A DNA stretch of 64,000 nucleotides from Ignavibacteriota bacterium (lineage in GTDB: Bacteria; Bacteroidota; Ignavibacteria; Ignavibacteriales; Melioribacteraceae): NCBI GenBank assembly GCA_016713565.1, contig JADJOX010000008.1, forward strand, positions 744,001 to 808,000, read 5' to 3'. This document shows, in pieces, positions 46,392-55,787 of the stretch. The position numbers and the translations under genes were made by a program. The notes beneath the pieces are model-generated. The model did not search any database. It had not been told where the DNA came from and worked only from the letters and a program-made list of their open reading frames with translations. Each line of letters starts with the position of its first letter. Position 1 is the stretch's first letter.

Positions 46392-46426
46392 AAAAAAAAC
46401 TGGTGAGTTATTGTTACTCACCAGTT
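46392..46426 (-). terminator. Terminator between convergent genes
   Basis: AACTGGTGAGT (46398-46408) and ACTCACCAGTT (46416-46426) form a perfect 11-bp stem with a 7-base loop. The A8 run at 46392-46399 becomes a U-tract on the minus strand, so it terminates the 5'-nucleotidase transcript; it may also slow readthrough from the other side. Confidence 0.8.
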
Positions 46427-46435
46427 ATAATATAT

Positions 46436-48316
46436 TTATTTAAGAAGAACCGCCTTTTTAATTTCGGTAAAATTGCCGCACGAAAGTTTATAAAAATAAA
46501 TTCCGCTTGCAAGATTTGCCGCGTTAAATACTGCTTTATAATTTCCTGGCTTTTGTGATTCATTTACCAAGGTTGTTATTTCATTGCCCAAAATATCATA
46601 AACCTTTAACTGTACTAAAGAATTATTACTTGAAACCGGTACGCTGTATTCAATTGTTGTCGCTGGATTGAACGGATTAGGATAATTTTGAATTAGTTCA
46701 AATTCGTCCTTTAATATTCTATCCGCATTTTCATTTAAATCGGTTATTCTATTTCCATTTGTTGGAGAAATTGAACCTTTTGAAATTACGTAATCCGTCA
46801 AAACTTGGAATTCTGATAAATCTTCATATAAGAAAATATCAGATACATTTATTCCTAAAAATATCTGCAGAAATCCTAAGACAAATTCGTTTGTTGTAAC
46901 CGAATATTGTTTCGCCAAATCAATTGGGTCGTTTCCGACTAAAACATAAGTAATTCTTTCATAAGGGTTTTTGTTTAAATCAAAACCGTAACTCATTCCG
47001 GAAACCTGAATTAAAAATTCATCATTCAATTCTATATTAGATAATCCGAATTCAAGACCGGTTACGATATCAAGTCCGCTCATTTTAAAAGTGACCAATC
47101 TATATCCCAATCCATTAACTGTATTAAAACCATATCCAACCATTCTGAAAATATCTGCCGCTACAATGGGACCTTCATTTAAAGGTTGTGCGGTAGATCC
47201 TCCAGGTTCAATCGCAATATCTGTCTCGGTTTTTTCTCTAAATGCGTCTGTTACTAAATTACCAACTGGAGTATCCGAATAGCCGTTTTTAATTGGTTCT
47301 GCTATTTCTTCAAATTTTGCTTCCGCGCTGCCAATTTGCTGTGTGAATACATTGCCGTAAACTGCTTCAACCTGAGATGTTAAATCTGAGATTATTGAAG
47401 AAACAGTTTCATCTTCCGGCACATTTTCATCAAGCGGAATTAATTCATAATTTAATAATGAAACTACTCCTTCTGAAATTTCCAATTTCATCTTTCCTAA
47501 ATTTGAATAAAAAGCATCAGCTTGAACAATATAAGTTGTCTTTCCCGTTTCCTGTTGAATCATAAACGGCTGTTCAGTTTTATAATGATCGTGTCCGCCA
47601 ACAATAATGTCAATATATGGAATATATGAAGATAAAACTTTATCTAATTCAAATCCTAAATGTGATAAGCAAATTATTATATCGCATTCATTTGTCATAA
47701 GAGTTTCAACAATTTCAGCCGCAATTGGTACAATGTTAGTATCAAAAACAACTGGAGCAGGGAAGGATAATAAGTTTGTTTCAGGTGTCGTTAATCCGAA
47801 AATACCAACTTTTAAATGTCCTATTTCCTTAATTATATACGGCTTAACATAACTTTTCAAACTTTGCAGTGTATCTTCCTCTAAGACAAAATTTGCTGAA
47901 AGCAGTGGAAAACCATCTTCAGGCGCGAAAGAATTTTGAAGAGCTGATTCTAAAGTTGAAGGCATCAAATCAAATTCATGATTGCCAAGTGTCATCACGT
48001 CAAATCCTAATGAATTCATAATTTGAAATTCAGCGGCTCCGTAAAAAACGTTAAAGAAAATGTCACCTATAAATACGTCACCGGCATGAAGTGTTAAAAC
48101 ATTCGGCTCAGTCATTTTATTATAACCAATTACGGACGCGGCTCTTGCTATTCCGCCAATTTTACCTTTTAAAGATTCGTCTCTTGGCGCTGTAGCTGTT
48201 AAACAAGAATGAGTATCATTAACATGCAGAATTGTTAAAGTATCCTTTTGCGAGTAAGAGAAACTTGTAAGAACAAAAAATATTGCCATTCCGATAAACC
48301 ATTGAAAATTTTTCAT
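46436..48316 (-). CDS. Secreted 5'-nucleotidase with T9SS sorting domain
   Basis: The 626-residue protein has a signal peptide (ending SFSYSQ) and a metallophosphatase domain with LHVNDTHSC, GDVFIGD, GNHEFD, LSHLGFE and GGHDHYKT, which bind the two metals. The 5'-nucleotidase C-terminal domain follows (from about residue 330, with NLVTDAFREKTETDIAIEPGG). The last 85 residues begin NYPNPFNPATTIEYSVP, a type A T9SS sorting domain. It should release phosphate from nucleotides at the cell surface (UshA-like). GGAGG at 48321-48325 gives the start. A Pho-box-like triple repeat lies about 53 bases upstream. Confidence 0.9.
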   Translation of the reverse strand: MKNFQWFIGMAIFFVLTSFSYSQKDTLTILHVNDTHSCLTATAPRDESLKGKIGGIARAASVIGYNKMTEPNVLTLHAGDVFIGDIFFNVFYGAAEFQIMNSLGFDVMTLGNHEFDLMPSTLESALQNSFAPEDGFPLLSANFVLEEDTLQSLKSYVKPYIIKEIGHLKVGIFGLTTPETNLLSFPAPVVFDTNIVPIAAEIVETLMTNECDIIICLSHLGFELDKVLSSYIPYIDIIVGGHDHYKTEQPFMIQQETGKTTYIVQADAFYSNLGKMKLEISEGVVSLLNYELIPLDENVPEDETVSSIISDLTSQVEAVYGNVFTQQIGSAEAKFEEIAEPIKNGYSDTPVGNLVTDAFREKTETDIAIEPGGSTAQPLNEGPIVAADIFRMVGYGFNTVNGLGYRLVTFKMSGLDIVTGLEFGLSNIELNDEFLIQVSGMSYGFDLNKNPYERITYVLVGNDPIDLAKQYSVTTNEFVLGFLQIFLGINVSDIFLYEDLSEFQVLTDYVISKGSISPTNGNRITDLNENADRILKDEFELIQNYPNPFNPATTIEYSVPVSSNNSLVQLKVYDILGNEITTLVNESQKPGNYKAVFNAANLASGIYFYKLSCGNFTEIKKAVLLK

Positions 48317-48342
48317 ATAACCTCCGTTTTTTTTACATCTGT

Positions 48343-48397
48343 AAATTAGTTTTGAAACAGAGGCGTGTTGTCATAAAATTGTCATAAAGATGTAAAA
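48343..48397 (-). promoter_or_regulatory. Promoter with Pho-box-like triple half-sites
   Basis: The plus strand carries TGTCATA at 48369-48375 and 48380-48386 and TGTAAAA at 48391-48397, exactly 11 bp apart as in PhoB-type boxes. A minus-strand TAATTT (48343-48348) lies 20 bp beyond the first half-site as a possible -10. The same layout occurs at 52294-52348. The half-sites read opposite to the usual Pho-box direction relative to the gene. Confidence 0.6.
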
Positions 48398-48463
48398 TAA
48401 TGTTATTGTAGTTTAAGACGATTTATCAAAAAATGGATGGTAGAAAATTCAAGAAACTAGCAA

Positions 48464-49546
48464 TTAAAACAATTGACCGAAATTAAAATATATCCCAATA
48501 TTGTCTTTTGAAAAACCAACATCAAATCTAACAATGAAATTATCCATATTAAATCGCAAACCAGTTACCGGATTGATGATCCAATGTGGTGTTGAAGGAC
48601 TGTTCCCAACATCTATGCCCGCAATTCCGCTGATTCTTTTCCAAATGTGGAAGCGAATTTCTTGATTAATTAAAATTGATGATAGTGAAAGATATCTGCT
48701 TTGCGGCAAACCGCGTAGTGAATTGTTTCCGCCGAGGAAAATTAGGTTTTGATAATCTTCATTTTTAAGTCCGAATATTTTTTGTACACGCAGTCTTGTT
48801 GCGGAAATAATTTCCGGATCAAAAAAACTGAAATAAGTTTGAAATAAGAATTCGGTTTTAAAAAAATTATTTCCCAAATTATTGATAACTTCGGCGTATT
48901 CATTATTCAATTGCAGAAGAATACCTTGTTTTGGATTAATAAAATTCTCCCTACTGTCGAATCTGAAACTTGCTAAATATGAAATATGCTCAACTGAAGT
49001 TGGATGTTTTAACTGTAGTATTCCAGCTTTTTCAAAATTATAACAGGTGATACTGCGCAACTGTATTCCGGCTTCGGCAATTAATTTTTCGGTAAATGCG
49101 CGGCTAATAATAGCTTTAATTTCAATGGGTTCTCGGATATATTTTTCGTTCTTAATTTTAGATGAGTTTTGGCTAAATGAAAGTTCATGCTTTGTCGGAT
49201 AATATAAGTAATTTATGTATTTATCATAATCGGCGACAAGATCAACCGCAAAATTATATTTTCTGCCCTGCCGTCTTTGAATATCCGGATAGGAAAAATA
49301 TAACTGATACCATCTTTCACCTTTTGTACTGTTATAAATCGTAATATCAAAGCTTTCATTAAAGTCCGCAAAATTGTATAAATAACCTTTTGCTCCAAAT
49401 CCAAAGCCAACATCAGTATCATAATTTATAATTGGGAAAATTTCCCATTCGCTTTTATCCGCATTTGAAATTGTTTGTCCAATGCTATTACCCAAAAACA
49501 ATGACCAGCAAAATAAAATTCCTGACGTGATTTTCGAAAAATTCAT
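48464..49546 (-). CDS. Omp85/BamA-like outer-membrane barrel protein
   Basis: The 360-residue protein has a signal peptide and a surface-antigen (D15)-type barrel without POTRA domains. SEWEIFPIINYDTDVGFGFGAKGY begins the barrel, FLGGNNSLRGLPQSRY is the conserved LRGF-type loop-6 motif, and GIYFNFGQLF is the C-terminal strand ending in Phe. Omp85 proteins insert or secrete proteins; POTRA-less forms can be enzyme-linked barrels. It is the last gene of a minus-strand group with the lipoprotein and barrel genes upstream. Confidence 0.75.
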   Translation of the reverse strand: MNFSKITSGILFCWSLFLGNSIGQTISNADKSEWEIFPIINYDTDVGFGFGAKGYLYNFADFNESFDITIYNSTKGERWYQLYFSYPDIQRRQGRKYNFAVDLVADYDKYINYLYYPTKHELSFSQNSSKIKNEKYIREPIEIKAIISRAFTEKLIAEAGIQLRSITCYNFEKAGILQLKHPTSVEHISYLASFRFDSRENFINPKQGILLQLNNEYAEVINNLGNNFFKTEFLFQTYFSFFDPEIISATRLRVQKIFGLKNEDYQNLIFLGGNNSLRGLPQSRYLSLSSILINQEIRFHIWKRISGIAGIDVGNSPSTPHWIINPVTGLRFNMDNFIVRFDVGFSKDNIGIYFNFGQLF

Positions 49547-49596
49547 TTTGTAAACTCAAATGTTCTTTAAATGTAAAATAAAATATAATATTAATA

Positions 49597-51144
49597 CTAA
49601 CGATTTTGCGCTAATTTTATCTTGTGTTCTTCCCAATCTTTATAGACTGTCGGTAATATAAATTCAATGTTTTTTAATAATTGTTTAGCTAAAATTATTT
49701 TTGGCGTATTTAAGTTGAAAAATTTGTTACTGCTTGATATTGAATTGTCTTCAATTATCCATTCATATAAATAACCGCCGACGATTGTATTGTACATTAT
49801 CTTTTTACCCTTTGCAGGTTTAATTTCTGAAAACTGAAGTTCAATATTTTGCCCGGGCAGAAGCTTTGCATAGTTACTATCTTTATTTGAAATCTGCTCG
49901 AATTTGAATTGAGTATTTGTTTTATATGAAATAAATTCTGGAGAAAATAATTTGAGATCTGTTTTTCTGCTGTCGTCAAATTGAATGGCATCTATTTTCC
50001 AAACGTCGCTTAAACATCTTAATCTAATTTTCATTTTATTATAATTGTCGGGTAAATTGGGAATTCGAATTAGTTTTTCAAATTTTACATAATTTGCTTC
50101 AGGATAAATCAAATCAACGTATTTCCAATTACTGCCGTCCCAGATATCAACCTTAAGAGCGCTTTTTAAAAGTATATCTTTCATAGTGGAAGTTAATTCC
50201 GGATCGATTTCAATCGCCTTTGTGAAATTAACAAATTCATCTCCCAATATTTTTTGCAGATAACCGAAACAAATATTAGATATTTCAGAATTTATAGCTG
50301 TTATGATTAGTGAGACTGAATCTGTTTTCTGCAAATTATTTAGTGAGAGATAAATTATATCTTCAAAATTATTTTTCGGATTTGCCGAGCTCAAATCGGA
50401 ATTCCAATAAATGTTATCCGCAAATTTTATCAGCCCGGAAATGTTTCTTTTATTCAAGTCTTCCGCATTCAAAATTGATTTCAAATTTTTAGCTGATTGT
50501 AAATTTTGATGATTGTCAGAAAATAATTTTTCGTTTTCATTTATTTCAACAGCGGAAACTGTAATATTATTAATAAAATGTGTTTCCGGTCTTTCATTTG
50601 CAATTTTAATTTTTATTTTGTTTTCTTCGGGTTTAATGCCACTAAGAATAATATTCGTTTCTGTTTCTAAAGATTTGCCAAGAGAAATTCCAAATGCTTC
50701 GCCTTCTAATTTAAAATCACTTCCGTTCCATGAATAAATGTATGGACACGAACCTTCACCGTAAGAAAAGTGTAAATTAGGTTCCAATTTTATCGCAGTT
50801 GAAAAAGAACCTAATGCATTTGAAATAAGGAAAACATTTATACCGGCATAAGCAAGCGTTGACCAAGTGCTTGTTTCATATGTTTGAATGTAAGAAATAT
50901 TTTGAAACATTAATTCACCTTCAAAATTACATTTCACATTATTTTTAACTTTTACCGCATTTATAGAAATAGTTGAATCAGAAAAAGTAAAATTATTTAC
51001 ATAATAAATAGATGTATCAGTTCCGACAATTTGAATGTTTTTATTTAGGTTTTCCTGCAAATCATAATAAGTAGAAATTTCCGAAACATTAGTGCAGCTA
51101 TAAAATATTAGGCAAAAGAACGTAAATATAATAGTCGTTTTCAT
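49597..51144 (-). CDS. Lipoprotein of unknown function, CPYIYSWNG type
   Basis: The 515-residue protein has a lipoprotein signal (IIFTFFCLIFYSC) with Cys at residue 17. A mid-N-terminal segment reads EGSCPYIYSWNGSDFKLEGEAFGIS, and later DVWKIDAIQFDD and PGQNIELQFSE suggest beta-sandwich modules. No family is named with confidence. An all-beta extracytoplasmic protein is likely. The gene lies between the barrel-like protein (15 bases away) and the Omp85-like protein, so the three are probably one transcript. Confidence 0.6.
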   Translation of the reverse strand: MKTTIIFTFFCLIFYSCTNVSEISTYYDLQENLNKNIQIVGTDTSIYYVNNFTFSDSTISINAVKVKNNVKCNFEGELMFQNISYIQTYETSTWSTLAYAGINVFLISNALGSFSTAIKLEPNLHFSYGEGSCPYIYSWNGSDFKLEGEAFGISLGKSLETETNIILSGIKPEENKIKIKIANERPETHFINNITVSAVEINENEKLFSDNHQNLQSAKNLKSILNAEDLNKRNISGLIKFADNIYWNSDLSSANPKNNFEDIIYLSLNNLQKTDSVSLIITAINSEISNICFGYLQKILGDEFVNFTKAIEIDPELTSTMKDILLKSALKVDIWDGSNWKYVDLIYPEANYVKFEKLIRIPNLPDNYNKMKIRLRCLSDVWKIDAIQFDDSRKTDLKLFSPEFISYKTNTQFKFEQISNKDSNYAKLLPGQNIELQFSEIKPAKGKKIMYNTIVGGYLYEWIIEDNSISSSNKFFNLNTPKIILAKQLLKNIEFILPTVYKDWEEHKIKLAQNR

Positions 51145-51159
51145 AACATTACCTCATTA

Positions 51160-52257
51160 TTAATAAAAATAAAAATTCAAACCGAATTCAAAATTATTAG
51201 TATAAATATTAGGTTTATTTTGCAATTGCACATCTTGAGTATTGGTAAGTCTTAATTGCGGGTACATATAATATGCTACACTTAAGTTTAGGTTTATAAT
51301 GGATGTTAATCTGCTCAATACGCCAATTTCAATCCGTAAACCTTTATTGTTTCCGTTCATATCAATGTATTCTAAATAACCATTTTCAGTTGAGAAATTA
51401 TAATGCACTCTTGTTCGGAAAGCTAATGATGATAATCCCAATGAAGTGTATAAATTAGTTTTTTCAATAATTGGATAAAGATAGCCGATTGAAAAATTTG
51501 CTATACTAACATCACATTCATCAGCCGTTTCATTAACAAAATTAAATGAATAATTAATGTTAAATACTATATTTGTATGTGTTACAAGGAAGGAAGATAT
51601 ATTGAATTTCACGCCGTTTGTGAATTCAGTTAGTCTGCTTGGTAAATTAAGTTTTTCTTCAACTTTTTTGTAAAGGATATCAATCCCAGAATAATCGTTT
51701 GTACTGAAGCCCATTCCGAGTGATAGACCTAAAGTAAATTTTCTTTCAATTATTTTTTCATAATTCAAATTCAGTCTGTTTGTCGGCAACCTATAAAAAT
51801 TTCGAGAATTCTGTTCATATGTAGATTTCGTATTTTCAATTTCTTTATCAATAGTTTTTTCGATTTTTTCCACAAGGGTATTATCTGCATACTTTAATTT
51901 TAAATTTGTATAATTATAGTCAGTTATTCCTTTTTTTACATTATCAGTATATTTAATTTTTATCGCAATATTTCTTATAGCATTAAAACTTAACACAATA
52001 GTTGTATCTTTAACTATTATCCCGTTATTTGTAACAATATCACATTTGTAAAGAGAATCTTGACTTAAATAAAATTTTGCGCTGACAAATTCATTGCCAA
52101 AATTGGGCAATAAATTATATTCCACTTTTTCATTTAGGTCAACAATCGGTCCAATCTTTTCATTGATAATAATTATTTTTGTGGAATCTTGTCCGATTAA
52201 GGCATGTTGAAAATAAGCCGAAAGAATGATTGCTAAAAAAACTTTTGACATTTTCAT
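51160..52257 (-). CDS. Outer-membrane barrel-like protein, Pho-box-type promoter
   Basis: The 365-residue protein has a signal peptide, a beta-rich periplasmic-like region (residues 20-130) and a C-terminal part of alternating hydrophobic strands (KFTLGLSLGMGFS, TNLYTSLGLSSLAF, NNFEFGLNFYFY) ending in Tyr-Phe-Tyr, as in outer-membrane barrels. No family is recognised. The promoter upstream shares three 11-bp-spaced half-sites with that of the secreted 5'-nucleotidase, so it may be a phosphate-starvation-type envelope protein. It lies 98 bases downstream of the response regulator gene. Confidence 0.6.
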   Translation of the reverse strand: MKMSKVFLAIILSAYFQHALIGQDSTKIIIINEKIGPIVDLNEKVEYNLLPNFGNEFVSAKFYLSQDSLYKCDIVTNNGIIVKDTTIVLSFNAIRNIAIKIKYTDNVKKGITDYNYTNLKLKYADNTLVEKIEKTIDKEIENTKSTYEQNSRNFYRLPTNRLNLNYEKIIERKFTLGLSLGMGFSTNDYSGIDILYKKVEEKLNLPSRLTEFTNGVKFNISSFLVTHTNIVFNINYSFNFVNETADECDVSIANFSIGYLYPIIEKTNLYTSLGLSSLAFRTRVHYNFSTENGYLEYIDMNGNNKGLRIEIGVLSRLTSIINLNLSVAYYMYPQLRLTNTQDVQLQNKPNIYTNNFEFGLNFYFY

Positions 52258-52293
52258 ATTGTACCCGCTAATAAATATTTAATTTACATTAGC

Positions 52294-52348
52294 ATAATAA
52301 GCTCGGACAAAATTTGAATTGTCATAAAAATGTCATAAGAAAGTAAAA
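52294..52348 (-). promoter_or_regulatory. Promoter with Pho-box-like triple half-sites (second copy)
   Basis: TGTCATA lies at 52320-52326 and 52331-52337, and AGTAAAA at 52342-52348 (plus strand), 11 bp apart. The minus-strand TATTAT (52294-52299) is again 20 bp from the first half-site. Layout and spacing are identical to 48343-48397. Confidence 0.6.
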
Positions 52349-52355
52349 TTTACAT

Positions 52356-53036
52356 CTAACAAATAAATTTATACCCGACTTTGTGAAATGTAATAAGATG
52401 CTGGGGATTTGAAGGATTACTTTCAATTTTTTTGCGCAATGATAAAATATAATTATCCACTGTTCTTGTCGTAGGGAAATTATCATAGCCCCATACATCG
52501 TCTAACAATTGATCGCGGGATATTACTTGTCCTTCTCTTTCAATTAGGTATTTTAAAATCTTAAATTCCGTTGAAGAGAGGTCAATGGGAATTGAATTAT
52601 TCTTGGCTTCAAGTTTAACAAAATCTATTTGAACATTTCCAAAAGTAATTATATCAATGTTTTTTTTATTCAAATGATTTCTTCTTAAGAGCGCTTTAAC
52701 TCTTGCGATAAGTTCTTTAACGCTGAAAGGTTTTGTCATATAATCGTCGGCGCCGATTTCAAGTCCGAGTATTTTATCCATTTCTTCTTTTTTGCTTGTG
52801 AGCATTAGAATTGGAGTGTCGTTATCTTCTTTGCGCAAATCCTTACAAATTTCGATTCCGTTTTTTGCAGGAAGCATTAAATCCAGAATTATTAGATCAA
52901 AATTTTCTTTTCTCGCTTTTTTAAATCCCAAATATCCATCGTTTTCAGTCGTAACTTCAAAATGTTCATTTTCTAAAGAATCTTTCAATCCAATTATTAT
53001 TGCCGGATCATCTTCAATTATCAATATTCGTTTCAT
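52356..53036 (-). CDS. OmpR/PhoB-family response regulator
   Basis: The 226-residue protein has an N-terminal receiver (LIIEDDPAI, phospho-accepting Asp in LIILDLMLPAKNG, Thr in LMLTSK, Lys in YMTKPF) and a C-terminal winged helix (DLSSTEFKILKYLIERE through RTVDNYILSLRKKIE to HLITFHKVGYKFIC). It is probably a DNA-binding activator. The sensor gene overlaps its start by 23 bases, so the pair is co-translated. PhoB-type regulators bind 11-bp-spaced TGTCAT repeats, and two such repeats lie nearby, so it could be a Pho-type regulator. Confidence 0.9.
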   Translation of the reverse strand: MKRILIIEDDPAIIIGLKDSLENEHFEVTTENDGYLGFKKARKENFDLIILDLMLPAKNGIEICKDLRKEDNDTPILMLTSKKEEMDKILGLEIGADDYMTKPFSVKELIARVKALLRRNHLNKKNIDIITFGNVQIDFVKLEAKNNSIPIDLSSTEFKILKYLIEREGQVISRDQLLDDVWGYDNFPTTRTVDNYILSLRKKIESNPSNPQHLITFHKVGYKFIC

Positions 53037-55485
53037 TAGTAACCCCCATTAACGGGAAATACAATTTGAATTTTGCTCCATTCCCAATTTTACTTTTTAC
53101 AATAATTTTTCCGTTATGCGCATCTATTATGTGTTTTACAATTGCTAATCCTAAACCGGCTCCAGTAAGATGTTCATTTGAAAGTTGTTTTGATTGAAAA
53201 TACGGTGTAAATAAGTTTTCAATTTCATATTCATCTATGCCAATACCTTGATCTTCAATTTCAGCTACGGCAAATTTATCTTCTTTATATGTTGACATCT
53301 TTATAAATCTGTTATCTTTGGAGAATTTTATTCCGTTAGAAATAATGTTAATTACTGCTTCAGTTACGGCATCTTTATCGGCATAAATAATTAGTTCTTC
53401 AATTCCTAAATTTATAGCAGAGTCAAATTTTTGGATTTTGAAAAGATATTCCGTAGTTAAAATAACATCTTTCATTATTGAGTTAAGGTCAATATTTTCA
53501 AAATTATAATCTTTTACGCCTCGTTCAATTTTTGAAAAATTTAACACATTATCTATCAATCTTGTTAATCTGTTGCTTTCTCCTTCAATTATTTCCAAAT
53601 ACTGATTGATTTTTTGATCGGAAATATTTTCTTTGTTCTTAATTAATTCAGCAAACATTTTAATTGAAGTAAGAGGAGTTTTAAGATCATGTGAAACGCT
53701 TGAAACAAAGAAAGATTTTTGTTCATTCAATTCGGCTAATTTTTGCTTTTCAACTTTTTCAAAAAACAATTGTTCGTGCAATTTTATTCTTTCAATTCCG
53801 TTGCCTAATTCTGTAGCAATTGTATTCAATAAATCTATATCTTCGACCGAAAATTTTGCACTGCTTTTTTTCCCACCTAAAACCAAAAGTCCATAAAAAT
53901 TATTCATGGAAGATTTAATTGGATATATTATCTCAAATTTTAATTGACTAAATTCTGTAAAAGATTTTGAATTTTTCCGTAATTCGTTTGCAACGGAGTT
54001 TTTTGAAAAGTATGGATTAAAGTCATTGTTTTTTATTTCATCAAGATTAAATTCAATGATCTTATTTTCAAATTCCCGTAAATTTTTATTTGCGATTAAT
54101 TTAAGATTCTTATTTTGATCTGAATTAAAGTAGCCTAAATTATTTACCGGAATAACTTTTTCAATAAATGAAATCACTTTTTCAAGTAATATTTGTTCTA
54201 CAGTTAATTCTTTAATTTCTTCAAGAAAAGATCTTACGGTTTCGCGGTAATCATATTCAACTTTGAATATTTTTTTATTAACAAATCTCTTTACAAATTC
54301 TTTAATTGGATGAAAAACCAAAGCGATAAAAATTGCGGCAATTATAGATGAAACTTCCGGATTGGGAATATGAATTGAATTTACCAGTATTGTGAAAAAT
54401 CCGAAATAAATTATTAAAAGAATAGAAAGTGCAATTGGATATACAATCGTTCGTCTAATTATAATTTCTACATCCATAAGTTGATGTTTAATAATCGCGA
54501 TTCCAAAAGTAATTGGTACCGCCGCCACCAGCAGCAAAACAATTTCTTCAGGAATTAAGCCGTTTGTTGTTAATCGCTGAGGAATAACCCAAAGGAATAA
54601 ATAACTCATCGGACCTAAAATATATCCTAATAAGATCCATCGCAGTTTTTTTCTGGTTTCAATATTGTTTGTAGAAAAGTAAATTCTAAACTGAACGAAA
54701 ATTGAAGTTAATACAAGAACAATTACATATATGCTGCAAATATTAAAAGCATCTATATATAGGTTTATGTTTTCTAATGTTACTGAATAAGTATATTTAA
54801 TAAAAACATAACTTAAACTGACTGCAAAAAGAACGGAAGTTAAATATAAAAATGATAGATACTTTCTAAAATTGATTTTTATTTCTGTTGGAAATATAAA
54901 CGCGAAATGAAGAAAAAAAGTTGGAACTAACGCATAACCCAAATGAAAACCTGATCTTGTAATTATTCCAATTGTACTGCCAAGATCAGTAAAATTTCCC
55001 CACGTCATAAATATAATTGAAGCTGTTGTTACCATGCACCAATGAAAAATAATTCCAACTTCATTACTTTTACTTTTTATAAGAACAATAAATCCAGTGA
55101 TAAAAAATGTTAATCCAATAATTACCGCAATAATATCATACAGCATTGAGTAAAAAGGTTTTAATGGAATTGTTAAATTTTGATTTGAATGATCTTTTTG
55201 AAGCTGAACAATCACCAATTCATCAAGAGATTTGCTGTCTAAGTAAATTTCAATTTCTTCGCGGTTCTCAAACTCGAAACCATCAATAGATTTAATAATA
55301 CCGCCGACAAATGAATCATAATTAATTGAGCTGGATCTTGTAATTATTAATTTGTCATCTAATGAAGTTATTGAGAACGGGAGATCGGCTTTAACTGAAA
55401 AGTTATATAAGCCAAGTAAAAACAAGATGAAAATCAGGAAATCGAATAAAAGAAAAATATTTACATTTTTAATATTGCCTTTCAT
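53014..55485 (-). CDS. Membrane sensor histidine kinase (PDZ-like, 7TM, GAF)
   Basis: The protein of about 823 residues has one N-terminal membrane helix, a PDZ-like segment (residues 55-100: GGIIKSIDGFEFENREEIEIYL), then seven or so membrane helices (110-370) and a GAF-like region (about 420-580). HisKA follows (SSVSHDLKTPLTSIKMFAE with the phospho-accepting His), then an HATPase (NIISNGIKFS, DQGIGIDEYEIENLF, TGAGLGLAIVKHIID). It pairs with the response regulator that overlaps its end. The ATG at 55485 (AAGG before it) is preferred to the TTG at 55512. Confidence 0.85.
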   Translation of the reverse strand: MKGNIKNVNIFLLFDFLIFILFLLGLYNFSVKADLPFSITSLDDKLIITRSSSINYDSFVGGIIKSIDGFEFENREEIEIYLDSKSLDELVIVQLQKDHSNQNLTIPLKPFYSMLYDIIAVIIGLTFFITGFIVLIKSKSNEVGIIFHWCMVTTASIIFMTWGNFTDLGSTIGIITRSGFHLGYALVPTFFLHFAFIFPTEIKINFRKYLSFLYLTSVLFAVSLSYVFIKYTYSVTLENINLYIDAFNICSIYVIVLVLTSIFVQFRIYFSTNNIETRKKLRWILLGYILGPMSYLFLWVIPQRLTTNGLIPEEIVLLLVAAVPITFGIAIIKHQLMDVEIIIRRTIVYPIALSILLIIYFGFFTILVNSIHIPNPEVSSIIAAIFIALVFHPIKEFVKRFVNKKIFKVEYDYRETVRSFLEEIKELTVEQILLEKVISFIEKVIPVNNLGYFNSDQNKNLKLIANKNLREFENKIIEFNLDEIKNNDFNPYFSKNSVANELRKNSKSFTEFSQLKFEIIYPIKSSMNNFYGLLVLGGKKSSAKFSVEDIDLLNTIATELGNGIERIKLHEQLFFEKVEKQKLAELNEQKSFFVSSVSHDLKTPLTSIKMFAELIKNKENISDQKINQYLEIIEGESNRLTRLIDNVLNFSKIERGVKDYNFENIDLNSIMKDVILTTEYLFKIQKFDSAINLGIEELIIYADKDAVTEAVINIISNGIKFSKDNRFIKMSTYKEDKFAVAEIEDQGIGIDEYEIENLFTPYFQSKQLSNEHLTGAGLGLAIVKHIIDAHNGKIIVKSKIGNGAKFKLYFPLMGVTNETNIDN

Positions 55486-55787
55486 TTTAACCTTATAGGT
55501 TAATTTCAACAAATTAAAAATTGTTAATTAATTTTCAGTTTAATTTCTATGATGATTAAAAAAAATAATTCAGCTACTTTATATTAATAAAATAAACAAT
55601 TTAAATCATATAATATATTTTGGAATGAAAATATTTTTATATTAAAAGTATAAATGCGATATGTAATCTTTTCACTTTTTGTAAAATTTAATTTTACATG
55701 TTAAATCATTTCCTAATTATTTAAGAAAAATATTTGTTTTTTAATCAAATCTTGACTTTTCAGCTTATAATAAGCATATTTCAATCT
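55486..55787. other. Divergent AT-rich region with 17-bp palindrome
   Basis: Between the kinase gene (minus) and the hydrolase gene (plus) the sequence is AT-rich, with no gene. A 17-bp palindrome, GTAAAATT-T-AATTTTAC, lies at 55681-55697, about 90 bases before the hydrolase start. It could be an operator. No promoter element was chosen. Confidence 0.45.
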
